This document shows, piece after piece, positions 42,032-55,600 of a stretch of 64,000 nucleotides of DNA. The notes under the pieces were generated by a model. The model saw only the letters and a program-made list of their open reading frames with translations. It had not been told where the DNA came from and searched no databases. The position numbers were made by a program, and so were the translations under genes. How positions within the stretch are numbered: position 1 is the first letter of the stretch; the number at the start of each line of letters is the position of its first letter. The stretch is from Escallonia rubra (taxonomy: Eukaryota; Streptophyta; Magnoliopsida; Escalloniales; Escalloniaceae). Location: NCBI GenBank assembly GCA_033065855.1, contig JAVXUO010002288.1:334358-398357 (forward strand). The letters are read 5' to 3'.

Positions 42032-45000
42032 CTGTAGAACACAAGTAATTAAAGTCAAAAGTAATTTTTTTGGGCCAAAAAAATTCCTTCTGTATGAGAA
42101 CATACTTGTCGTTATGGGATTGTCATATTAGTGGTGAAATTTTACAGGCTATACAGAGGGGACGAATTGTTGCCAAAGGATCCAGTCGAATCTGGCAATT
42201 GTTACCTTTGGCGACGTTCTTGAAAATGCTTCGGGTATTCTTTGTGTGAGATTCGAATCCGAAGTCTAACTATAATTAAACACGTATATATTAAACTCCC
42301 TCCGTTTCATATGTTTTCTCTCTTTTTACTTTTTACAATTTCGTAAACTACAATTTAACCTGTAAACACGTGAACTCAACTCAAATTGCAATAACATGAT
42401 CAAGAGAGCATTTATTTGAGGATCTACCAAAGCAAAAGTAACTATCAAAGTCATAGCATATATTTTGGATTACTCTTGAATGTGTTCAACATATTTATGA
42501 AAAGTCAAATCAGACAAAAATTGTGAAACTATCATAGTATTCCATCGTTAAGGTAAAACAAAAAAAAATTCTAAGTGTTAGGGCGGACCAAAGGAAGAGG
42601 CAGGGGGGAGACCACGGTCACCCTCCTCCCCCACCCCCACCCCCTTGCCTCCTAATTTTTAGAAATATTTTTTCGTTTTTATAAAGAGTATCCATATTTA
42701 ATTACAAAAATATCATTATTAGATAGAAATATATTAAGGTTAATTTTATGTTTAAATTCTAAAAAATCTCTCTAGATTAATTCTTTTACTATATTTATTT
42801 ATACATACAATATTGCTATCATATAATTAACTGATCACATTGTTAGGATATACTAGTTAACCTTTTTCCATGAAAAATTAGTAATTTATTGTGAAGGCAT
42901 TTATTATAAACTCAATCATTGTTAACTTTCGTGACAATAAAGAATGTCAATTTTCGCTTTGCAATTGATTGATAGATATATCAAAAGTTACTTTTCTAAA
43001 TTTATGTTTTTTTTTTCTGTTACGTATTGATGAATAATTTCTATAATTGTTACTTTGATAATTTGGTTTTTGCATGTTTTTTCTGCATTTACATTTAGCA
43101 GTCTTTTATGTTAGTCGTTTTTTTTTTTTATGTCTTTTCATATTTTCACTATTACACTTTTGAGTCCTCTCCTGCTAAACTATTCAGAGTGAAGAACCAA
43201 ATTAGGGAGCAAAACGTTCTTCCCAATGAGCAGAGGTAGTACGACTCAGCACCATAAGGTACGGAATTCTCTCCCCAAGCTCCCTCTACAGCTTGGCTTC
43301 GCCACCCCTATCAGAAATCTTCAAACTGATGGTTATGTTTGTATTAGCCCTGAGCGTATTTGAGTGATTATCATTGTAATGTAATGAGGACCAGTCTGGG
43401 TCCTGCACTGACGGTGTCAAAAGATTGATGCGTAATTCTCTACTGGATGTTTAGGATAAATTGGATCTCCTCAAAATGTTACTATTACCTTGAGGAGTAA
43501 TACCCAACAAGTATAGTCTTGTTCTTGCAATTTAAGATTGAGGAATGATATTACAAAAGACGTCTTTAGATTATAGGAAGGAAACTGATGCTTATGAATC
43601 TTTTTCATTGTTTGGAAGCCTCTAAAGCTTGTGGAAAACTCAAGGTCAGGAAAAGCTTCAAAATGATTAAGAAACATATAGTCTTGAATCTTATCTTTTG
43701 TTCATATGGAGAAACGAGGGTGAGCCCTGCCGTGGCTAGGTGCGGAGGTACTTTGGAACCAATGGGGGCAAAAGTCATTCTTGCATAGCTATTTATCGCC
43801 GGTTCTTGTATGGACATGCATTGGTTCCCCACTGACACACTCATTTTGGATATAGTTTCTTTTATGTTCTTCTTAAGGCTTAATCTCCCACAACCAACCA
43901 AGAAAATACACTCAGGTGATCTGACCTTTCTTTCTGTTTTAACCTTTCTCTCAGAACCTCTTTCTAAATTTCTTTGCTTTCCACATTGTCTCTCTTCGTT
44001 TTAAGTGACTTTCTTGTTGCTTTATTATTTTCAGGTGTTTAGAGTTTTAAGTTTCTTTTTGCACAAACTATGAGCGCAACCCAAATCAATTTTCATTTGG
44101 TAGTTACTTATTAGGCTACCTAAACTGTCTCTCTGTTTTGTCTAATATGCATGTCCTATCTTTTGTTGCTTTGTTGAACCTCTATAAGTTGAGTTGTTTG
44201 TATTTAATGGCCTAAACAGTGCTAGGATTGTGTATATAGTTGGTAATCTAAGATTACTTGTATATTTCGTACAATTAGCACTATATAACTGCCCCGTACA
44301 AGATGAAACTTTACGTTATGAACTGTTTCTACCTTGGATGCATCGGACTATGGTACCCATTGGACAAAATTCCTAGCTCCACTATTGGCTGTGGTGGTAA
44401 GGTCAATCGTGTGCTCAATCTAGATTTGGAGTTCACGGGCGTAAAACCTGAACATGGTCTCTACAAACATGGGGACGAAGGCTTGTACAATCAACTCTCT
44501 CCATTACTCAGCATAACAGGAGGTGGGAGCCTTATTCACGGATTGGCCATATTTCACGGGAGGAAGCTGTTTACACTTTTTTCCTTAATTTGCGGGATAG
44601 ATTGTTAAGGCAAGTTAGTGTGATATGTTTTTGGTGAAATAACATGAGAAGCTGCGTTAGTAACAAATCTAGAACTGTGTCTGCTTCTTACGTTCATATC
44701 CTTCTTAAGTGAGCTCTAAAACAGCTCATAAAATACAAGCTGAGAGCTGCTGATATAGAGCTTTGTATGTTTCTTAGGAGATTGTTTAGAATTGCCTACA
44801 TGGCTCATAAATCTAACAGATTGCCCAACATCATACATACAGAAGTTGTGCCCCTGTAATCAATCAAATGGATGGTCAATAGCAGAAATACTCCCTCCCG
44901 TGAAGATTTTGCCTTCCTTAACTCCCCCTCGCTGTTTTACAGAGAGCTCCAAAAATGGTTCAGATGTGGTTTTAGTCATGCTTATTGGCTGGTTGTTTTG

Positions 45001-45281
45001 GTAAGAACCAACGAAGAGAAAACTTTTAAAAATCAGCTCGTATGTCGTTTCCTATGGACCAGGCACCCGCCCTGCAGAAAGCAAAATTGAACATGGCATT
45101 TACAATATATAATTGAAACTGAAGACATCTAAACAGGATCTTTTATATTCAAACCAGTGATCCTTACAAAATACAACCAAGCTGAAAATTATGAGTCACT
45201 ATCTTAAGTAGCGTAAGCTGGTAGGTCAACATGACGATAGCACATAAATGTTTCACATTGTTCATGATTTGTTTTGGTATT
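42032..45281. other. Intergenic between ABCB pseudogene and gene
   Basis: No gene is supported. A segment at about 42570-43312 resembles one at about 54600-55125 (see separate entries). Open frames at 43.5-45.1 kb have no recognisable family and no consistent exon structure. The 3' end and polyadenylation signals of the intact ABCB gene must lie just below 45282; the DNA at 45100-45281 is AT-rich. Confidence 0.45.
42570..43312. repeat. AT-rich dispersed repeat, copy 1
   Basis: Shares ATGAAAAATTAGTAATTTAT and flanking words with about 54850-54885, and a similar right end rich in TTTTTATTCTTTT. Its ends (GGGCGGACC on the left, GGCTTCGCCACCCC on the right) are reminiscent of the hAT termini at 4592 and 8579. 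It may be an old non-autonomous hAT element, but no target duplication was found. Confidence 0.35.
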
Positions 45282-48200
45282 TTACTTCATCACATCATGC
45301 TGTTGGAGTTTCAAGAATGAGAAGTATGTCCCATTTTCTCCTTTTGTAAGCAGTTCACCATGGGAACCCTCTTCTACAATCCTTCCATTTTCAATTACTG
45401 CTATTTTATGTGATTTTTGAATGGTAGAAAGTCGGTGTGCTACAACAAGGCATGTCCTACCAACCATGGTCTTCTCTAAGGCATCTTGCACCAAATTTTC
45501 TGAATTTATGTCTAGTGCACTTGTCGCTTCATCCAAGAGCAATATGGCAGGATTTTTCAAAATCGCTCGAGCAAGAGCTATCCTTTGCTTTTGTCCCCCT
45601 GATAGTTGCAGTCCTCTCTCCCCACAATAGGTTGCATAGCCATCCTTCATGGAACTGCTCAGCAAAACCATCAGATGAACAAGTATTAGCATTAACAAGT
45701 AAGAATTGAAGTTAATAAGTTAAAAGGGGAGAGAGAGAGAGATTAAAGTAGAGAGCAGTGCTTATGATTAGCAACCTTATAAATTCATGCGCATGTGCAA
45801 GAGTTGCTGCTTCAATTATCTCAGCATCAGTTGCATCCTCATTTGCGTATGCTATATTCTCCTGGATTGTTCCTGCAAATAAAGTGGGCTCCTGACTTAC
45901 CAATGCGATACGCGATCTTAGTGCTCTCAGATTGTATTGCTTAATGTCAATTCCATCAATTTCAAGTGAACCCCGTGATACATCGTAGAATCGCTCTATC
46001 AACTTTATGATCGTTGATTTCCCTGACCCACTCTGGCCAACTAAGGCTACAACTTGTCCGGCATCAACCTTTAGGTTTAGACTCTTTAAGATCATCTGTT
46101 TTGGCCTTGTGCGATAGAAGAAATCCACATCTTTAAGCTCTATGTTCCCTTTGACCGTTTTTGGTACAATACCATCATGATCATCTGGATCCATTCTGCT
46201 CTTTCTTTCTAAAATCATAAAGACCGACTTTAAGGCAGTAATGCCTTTTGATAAATCTGAAGTTGTGCTCCCTGTCTCTGCTATAATTCTTCCTGTCGAC
46301 ACGAGGATGAAGAATATCTGAAAGAGGTGTTTGTATGATATCTTTTCGTTGTATAATAGTTTTCCACCGTACCAGTAAATTACAGCGCCGCTAGCAGCAT
46401 TAAGGAACCCTGAGATAAGCAGTGCAATCCCCGCGTACCATGATTGCTTATGGCTCTCAGTTTTGGGTTCAATCTGTGTGATCTCAAAAAATGTCATGAC
46501 CTTTCTCTGAGAATAATATGCTGTAATGATTCTGTGGTTACCAACAGCTTCACTTGCTAATTGGCTGCTCTTATCTTGTGCCTTCATGACTTTGTTTGTC
46601 ATGCACTTCAATGTAGCTGCCTTTACATAGAATGCACCGATGATAAGTGGTTGTATGGCAAGAACAATTATAGCAAGGTTCCAAGCCAACACCACACCCA
46701 AAATAACTGCTAAAGTTACTCCTGAGATGGTCTGTGCCAACAAAGACATACGGTCGGCAACAAGAGTTCTTACCATGGCTGCATCTGTAGCTAATCTTGA
46801 ACATAGTGCCCCACTATTATTTTGTTCTCTGTCAAACCACTCAATTTCAAATGTCATGAGCTTCCCAAGTATTGTCTCTTTAATCTTCTTTGTCAAATTC
46901 TCTCCCATCACCCCAAAGTAGTAATGTTGAATTACACTGGTGAAGAATGCAGAGACAGCAAAAGTTAGGAAGGCAATGCAGTACATCCTTGCTTGTGACT
47001 TTATCATCTCGTCATCATCAATGAAATATGAAGACAGAAGCGCACCCAAGCAGAAAGAGTGCAATGGTTGAATTGCTCCATACGTAAGGGCCCCAATGCA
47101 ACCTAATAGAGTTGCCTTCCCCTCAGATGACGTCATTTGTATAAGGAGCCTTAGAGTTGGAGGGCTGTAAAGTCCTTGTGGCTGTTGGTTGGTTTCATTC
47201 TCGAGAATTTTTGGAAGAACAGTCCATCTCCTTGAATTATTTGAAGCTTCCACAACATGCTTAGTCAAGAGTGGAGAATCGATAGGTTCATTATCTTGTG
47301 AGTTTGAAGTGGCACTATCTGTGATGGGTGTTTTTTGTTGCTGTACCATTGCTGAGTATGAACCATACCTATTTTGAATCAGTTGATTATGAGAACCAGA
47401 CTCTATAACTTGTCCTGATTGAATGACTGCAATCATGTCAGCATTGCGAAGTGTAGACAGACGATGTGCAACAATAATAGTTGTTCGTCCAAGTGAGGCC
47501 TGATTCAAAGCATCCTGGACGGCCTTTTCAGACTGAGAATCTAGTGAACTGGTCGCTTCATCAAGAAGCAGAATTTTTGGGTCTCTTAGCAGTGCCCTTG
47601 CAATGGATATCCTTTGCTTCTGTCCTCCAGATATCTGAATTCCCAACTGTCCTACCTGAAAAACATTTAGCGTAAGCCTCGTCATCTTCCTCTACTTAAT
47701 AGTTATAATCTAGCTTGTGGTAAATGCCATGAAGATGTTAGAGCAAGTAGTATGTATGTGTTTATATAACGACCATTTAAATTTCTTCGAGACTCGTTAT
47801 AAATCCTCTCACACAAAAAGTGGTATATCACAATCTCTACCACTTACGCCCTAGCATTATCGCTAAGACCTAATCTCAACCACAGTTTCAGTTAGCCCAG
47901 ACCCTTCCCCTCTACCCATTGTTAGACGATACCGCTAATGCGAGTGGATCAGCTCGATCCGAGTTCTTCGGCAACCCGACTAATCCTTTTGAGGGAGGCA
48001 TTGTCATGTGGCGACGCCGTGGAGCTGGGTCGTTGCAAATGATACTAGAGCCGTTTCCGGAAAGCTTGGGAAGGTTGCATAGTCGAGTTGTCAAAGGTGG
48101 ACACGAGGGCAGGCTCAAATTGCGCTATCTGGGTGGGTTGCTGGTATCATCCATCAATAGTTCAAGAGGAAGATTTTCGGCTATGTGTGACTATGATTAA

Positions 48201-51200
48201 GATTGCTTCGTAACGAGGACGCTAAGGCATAAAGAGGGGAGAATGTGATACTCTATTACCCTCTATGTTGGATGTGGAATAGCGTGAGATTGGCCTTAAA
48301 AGACCGTGTAATGAACTCATAAGTACTTCCTTCAGTAGCCCTTTTGAGAGAGGTATGCCCAATGGTGGAGTCGTGGACATGAATCGTTACAGATGTTATT
48401 AGAGCCAATTCGAGAGCTGGCAATATCCAACGATGGATAGAGGGAAAACTACGGGCTATATGTGACTAAGGTTAAGATTGAGCCTAAGGATGCTAAGTTA
48501 TAAAAGGGAGATATTGTAATATCCCATATCCGATGTGGGAGGATTTCTGATTGGCCTTATAAGACTCTGCCTATACATTTAAAAGTACCTATTGCCTAGC
48601 CCCTTTGAGAGAGGCATGGCCCTGTGCCAGGGCCGTGGACCGGTTCAGTTCATTTAAAGTTTACGAGCTTTGCGTAACTACGGTTGAGAATGTAATATCC
48701 CACATTTGACATGGGAGACTTTGTGAATGGCCTTATAAAACCTTGCAAATGGCTAGTCGAGGGGCCATGGACTTGGGTCGTTACTCATGGCATTAGAATT
48801 GACTCTCGAATGCTTGGACTAGGCTATCCAATTGAGTTGCCGGAGGCTTTAGGACACGCAGGCAGACTCGAATATGACTATTTCAAATGGGTTGCCAGTA
48901 TCGTGCATCATTCGCTAGAGGGGAAGATGATAGGCTACGCGCGACTAAGGTGGAGATTGGTCCTTACCAAAAATTCTAAGGGATAAGGAGGGAAGATTGT
49001 GATACTCTACCTTGAATGTCGAACGATTTGAAGGAGGGGGAGATCGTGATACCCCACCTGAATGTGAAATGATTTGGAATTGGCCCTTGACGTGATAAAA
49101 TATCTATTCACTAGCCATTTGGAGGGAGGCGTTATCCTGTGGTGCGGCCCATGGACCTGAGTTTTGAAAGTTTGTGTGCGTGTTTGGTGTTGTTATTGCG
49201 TATTCATATGGGTTTGTGAACTTGTTCTCGTGCGTGCATGCATATATGCGTGCGTGTGTGTGTGTGTGTGCAAGTGTATGGACCTGTTCACATGTGCAGA
49301 TATGGATGCGTTTCATGGAAGTAACAACGGGATGAGCATTCATGTCAGTTTATGAGCTTGTTCTCGTGGACGCATGCGTATATGGCTACGTGCACATTTG
49401 TATGCATGTATGAATGTTACATAGCTATTGATGTGTGTCGTGGAAGTAACAGCAGGACGAACCAAATGCGAAATGAATGAGACATGCATTTTTTTCTTAC
49501 TTGGGTGTCATATCCATTTGGAAGCTGTGTAATAAACGAACCAAATGCGAAATGAATAAGACATGCATTTGTTTCTTACTTGGGTGTCATATCCATTTGG
49601 AAGCTGTGTAATAAAGCTGTGCGCATTTGCTGCTTTCGCTGCTTGAATTATCTCCTCTTCTGAAGCATCCTCTTTTCCAAATAGGATGTTCTCTTTTATG
49701 GAGGTTGCAAATAGCACAGGCTCTTGGTCAACTAGACCCATCTGGCTCCTCAACCATTTAGGTTGAAGAGACTTTATGTTGGTCCCATCCAGTAGGATTT
49801 CTCCTTCGAGGGGATCATAGAAACGCTCAATCAAGTTTATTATAGTTGACTTACCTGACCCGCTTCCACCCACCAGTCCAATAGTTTGGCAGGCCATCAC
49901 CCTAAGATTGAACTTGCGTAGCACCAAGCTCAACGGTCTTGACGGGTAAGCAAAATCTATATTTTTAAACTCCAATTCACCTTTTACTTCTACTATGGTC
50001 TTTCCTTCTTTATCTGTGGAGTCTATGCTTGGGACACGCTCAATCATATTCAAAATAACAGCGGCTGCAGTGCTTGCCTCGATAATGTATCTAAGATTTG
50101 CTAGGGCTCCCATAAGTGAACTGCAAAAGAAGGTAATCCTGATCATTGTAGGCAATTCAGAGGGAATGACTTTTAACGATCATTAGAGTTCTAAGAACAG
50201 TTTGTTGAGTGATGCCTTTATTTTTCTACAAGTTTGCTGGAACATCATTGTCGAGCACATGTTATCATCTATAGAAGTTGGGTGACATCCAACTTTTCTG
50301 TTGATTGCGATTTTTTTTTCCTCTAGAATCCAATTTGCAGTTATTTTTCAGGTGGGCGTGAAGAAGTAACCTTGAAGTGGGAGATTGCTTTTGCGAACAT
50401 AGGCCATTCTGTAAGGTACGTTGAAACACCTTATTTGTTATCATATGTAGCATACTGTGACTGTAATAGCAATAAGCTCTAAAGATGAGACGAGGATGAT
50501 ACTCCGCAAATATTAGTATCGATATACGAATAGATTGGTAGTATCAGTTAAATATTATCCTTAAAGCCTAACATTAGAATTGTGTTATTAGCAACAGAAA
50601 TAATCATTAATTTTGATCGCTTTTCAACTTCCAATTATCTAGTGCAGGAAACCATCTTTATCAAATTGAGTATTCTCTGATTTTTGTGTACTGGTGTCAA
50701 TGTAACCATAAATACTTGTCTGCCTGTGTTGCATCTCAATTTTATCATAGTAAATATATTCTCCTACTTACAGCATCTAAAACTGGATTGTCATTACTAT
50801 CTGTTTTCCTGGTAAACTCATAATGCAAGGGAAGGAGACGGCAGCAGTGAGTATAAAATTTTCATTTTTTGTTCTTCCTTCTTTCAAGTACGAGTGGGTG
50901 TTAGAGAGTTATAGGCTGTTGAACTTACAGTCCTCCATAGACGATGCATACTCCAGTACTGAACACATCTCCACCAGTAACTTTCTTTTCGGTGATTAGA
51001 ATGCTCCCGTACCACCCTTGTAGGGCCCAAATTGCGTATACAGCTCCAATGCTACCAATTGTCATTCCCTTCATCAGTCCTTGCTTTATTCCCAGCTTTA
51101 AAATTGGTTCTAAAGCACGTGAAAATCTCTTCACTGTCCTTTCCTCGCCAACATAAGAATATACAATCCTGATTGACGAGAGCGCCTGTTCCACTATCCC

Positions 51201-52597
51201 ACCTGCAACTACATGGGCTTTGTGCAACCTTTTTCCACCTCTGGCTAGGAGCTTCCCGTATACTAGAGATGGGATGATCAGCAAAAAGAGTGCTGGGGTG
51301 GCGATTATAGCCAGTCTCCAGCATAAGTACATAGCAGCCAGTTGAGACATAATGAACATTGCTATATTTGTAAGAAAATTTGGCATCTGTTACAAATATG
51401 ATGAATCCAGTTAGAATGCCGAAATTCCAGTTCTTGAGGCAAGTATGATTTGTCTTAAACTGAGCTATGGAGACAATTAGACAAACCTTCTCACTCAGAA
51501 CTCCTTGTATGGTTAGTGTGTCGGTTGAGATACTGGAAACCACTTGGGATGTCACGGACGCTCCACCAGTTGTGTCAAAAAACCCTACATCTTGCCATAG
51601 TACGGCTTGTAAATATTTACTGCGTAGTCGTGAAGCCTGCCTCTCTGCCGTGCGCGCCCAGCAAAATCCTTCTGTTTTGGACGAGTACACAAACCCAAGT
51701 GTGAGAGAATGGAATGGGAGTAACTTAAGGGTATATAACATTACACCGCATTTACTTCTGAATTAGCTCCTCTCTTTTTGTTGCAAGCATGGTTTAGAAA
51801 ACACAACACAAACAAAAAATAATCAGCTAATTTAGTTGAAATAGCTCTAGGACCAGCAGTTCCACACAAGTCTGCCAGTATTGACTTTAACATAGTGAGG
51901 TTTTGGCTTTGTGCATTCATGTATCTAAATGAACTAGGCCATAAATGTGTACATGAATGAATTAATAAGCTAAATTATGTTAAAATTCATATACAAGCAT
52001 GGTTCAAACATCAAATTCAAGATGAATGACCCGTTATTCGCCAGAATAACAATCATTCGGAATGCAAGAAGAACAAGCTGAAAGATTGTTCGCTTGCACG
52101 AAGAAGAGGCGGGAGAGGGAGGAGGGGCAGTGTTCGGAGATGGGGAGCGCCACTAGTTTAATGGATTTTGACCGATAGAGTGAGCAGCTGCGACGTCCCG
52201 GGACGGGGGTGTTGGCAGAGTTGGATAATTCTACAACTTATCATCTATTAAGTCATTTCACGTTTCTCTATTCCTTTAGTTAATGTAAGCACTTTGTTTT
52301 GCAGGTTTAGTCTGGGAAAAAACGAATAAATGTACCTGCTCACCACATATAAAACCTGCCTTCTCTGTAAATCCATAAGAAAGTAAAGTGAGAGATTGAT
52401 TCGTGCTTTTCTATATTGCCCTCTAATATGCTCTGCCCTCTTTCTTTTTGTAAGTAGTTGACTATGATAAGTAGACAAATTGTCCTCCAAGGTCCCTGGA
52501 CGGCATGTATGATCACAAAGAAATAATTAAGCTAAACAGGTGTTTCTGATAGAAATGTGCTTAATAATGTGGAGACCCAAGCCATTCCAACGCCCCC

Positions 52598-52628
<31 letters not shown>

Positions 52629-55600
52629 ACACCCAAAACCCCCACCCACACACACACAAAACAAAAAACAAAATTGTGTTACAACCAAAATGAAAATAAT
52701 TCAATGATTTGTCAGATTTTAAAAATTGTAGGAGCTTGTGTCGGTTTTCGTTTCACTGAGTTCAATATAAATTATGTTTGTGCACTCTAATTTCTTATCT
52801 GAGACCACCAAGTTTACCATATTTCCAAAACACTTGATTCAAGTCATTCAACCTTTCTTAGAGTTTTCATTTTAAAACGTAGCCGAATAACTCTATCCCA
52901 TCTCTCATATATTTAGTGTTGGTTTATAATGGGCTTATTCAATTTGCGAGTGAGATCAACATCGCTCTTAGGAAAGAAGATACTTGAAAAACAAGATTTC
53001 GTCTTTTCCGGAAAATCCCTCTTTTGTCATTTGAAATAGGAGGGTCGCAAAGTAAGAACAACTTTTGTCAAAGTAAAGCGTCCTTTGAACGGATTGTACT
53101 TTCAACTATTGCAGCAGTGCTTTACTTCTGTAGATTGACACAATTTTTTTTTTCAAATTTTTTTTCAGTTTTGGAAATTGAAAAAAAAGAAAAGTTACAA
53201 TTGGTAACTATTTTTTTTTCTTCTTCGGTCTAAAAAATTAGTTTTTAAACTGAAGAAGAAAAAAAAAACTCCAAAAATGAGTTTTTTTTTCAGTTTTGGT
53301 TTTTTTTTTTTTTAGACCACCGCCGGCAGCCAACAGCCACACGCCGGCGGCCACCTCCGGCGACCATCGCCGGCAGCCACCAGCCATCGCCACGCCCCAT
53401 CACTGCCACCGCAAACCACTACAAAATAAAAAATGGGTTATCAAACACCAAAAAATAAAAATTGGGTTATCAAACACATACTTGTTTTTGTAAAAAAAAA
53501 AAATTAAGCTGTTCTTTATTTATTTTATTTTTTTAACTAAAAAAAAAGTATTGTTAAACAGAGCCTTACTTTGGCATTAAACTTGCCAATATCACAAGAG
53601 AATATATTTAAATTCGAATTCAGCTACAAATTGTCCCATTATTGTTTAGAATAGAATAGCACAAAAGTACCTAGAAATCCTCCCAATCCCACGCCACCAG
53701 CCACATAGAGCAAGATCACTGCAAACTGGAAACATGAACAAAAACTAAGCAGCTTCTCAGTTATAACTCGTCAAACATGTAAGGAATCATACGACTTTTT
53801 CACAAGTGTAAAAACTTTTAACTCAAAATCAACCGAATATGTGTATAAAGTACTCCATATTAGTTATTGTTGTTTTTGATGTGGGATCATATATCAGCAT
53901 ATCACATCACGGATGACCAGACTCTTTTTGAATTGGTCAAATATATGGATGAATTAAACTGGATGGCGGTTGGATCAGCTTATTCAAGTACAACGTAAAA
54001 ACATCCAACTTAAAATTAATTGGCTATTTGTACAGAGGCCCAAGGGCCTGCTATTAATGAAGTATGCCTTATTATTTTCTTGATATGGGATTATATCACA
54101 ACAGTAACCGACTCAATGTACATTAACAGAGAATTCTGTTAGAGCTTAAGAGTTTGTGTGGAAAAAATTACCGAAAGCAAGTTTCAGAAATCAATTTTAA
54201 TCTACTATGGTATTTGGTAAAAATACTAAAAGCAAAAAAAACCCCACAAAATTGATGCTCGAACAAAATGTTCTAAAGGTCTTTCCGATTATTAGGGGTA
54301 CTCTGATACTTTACTTGACCAAACATGATTGTGCAGAAGTGACTAATCTACAATTTCCATTTTCTTGAATTATAAATTAGTCAGTATTATAGCTTCTAAA
54401 ATCTATTTTAATTGACTTTGAATGTTTGCAAAACACATAACAACCTGATTTGATTTAATTGAGATGAAATCAGATTTGACAATCTCAAAACTAGTCTCAA
54501 ACAGACTAACTAGTATAGAATGCAAAAATCCTATACAAAACTATGATAAACAAATTGTTATCAGAGTGTGTTAAACTTGTAACATTAATTTTGTTAAGAT
54601 TTTATTTTGTTGTGTTTTTTACTCTTTGTACCTTGTCATATATAGTCTTTGTCTTTATCTTTGTCTTTGTCATTTTCTTACTCTTTGTACCTTGTCATAT
54701 ATAGTCTTTTACAATTGCACCTTGTCATTTTCTTAAGGTTAGTTATTTTTATTATTTTAAATTCTTATAATTTGTTAACTTATACGTGATTAACGTACTC
54801 ATACAATTGATAATCACATTAGTAATAGATCTATAGAGTAAGAGTTAAGTTTTTTTCATGCAAAATTAGTAATTTATTGTTGACTAACCTTAGCAAGTTA
54901 AATAAATCACTATGCAAAGCAAAAATATATTATTGGTAGTCGAATTGAGCAATCTATTTTGTATTTAACGTATTCAATAGTGACGATGTTATAATGTGTT
55001 TTTTATTATTCATATTTTATATATGAACTTAAACCTTTTGAATTCTTTTACGTTAGCTATCAGTTTTTTTTATTCTTTTTTGGCACCCTCGATTAGATTT
55101 TCTGGATCCGCCTTTGTTAAACAGGAAACTGTCACTTCTATATCATTCACTGCGCTGATTTTACTTGGAATGTATATGAACAATTGCTTGAGAAGCTCTT
55201 AGACCCGATTTGAACAGCTAACCCAATTTTGTTAGCCAATAATCCAGCATGCATGCAATAACTGCGGTGCTATGACAATTACAACATATGTAAGTGTTTC
55301 TTGAGTTAACTGATTATATTTTCCATGAATTACATACGAAATCTGAAGAACATATTCTACCATGGTTATACAAAGTCCCTAATATGTTTCACTAAGCAAT
55401 ACACATCGCTGGTCAGTTGCTCAGTGCTACAATGAATAAGAAAAAAGGCCTATTATTATCAATGTTGTAACGAATATTTTTTTTTTCTTTTTCGTACGAT
55501 CTCTCGATACATTCATCACTTGACCTTTCGTTATCTCGTGCTTGAAGGCACGAGTCCTCGAGTTTATAGTAAGAAAACAAAATCTAGGTTAGACGTGTAT

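Noticed and set aside
44303..44608. 101-codon plus-strand frame between the two ABCB loci
   Set aside because: No domain, no splice context and no paralogue in the window; insufficient to call a gene.
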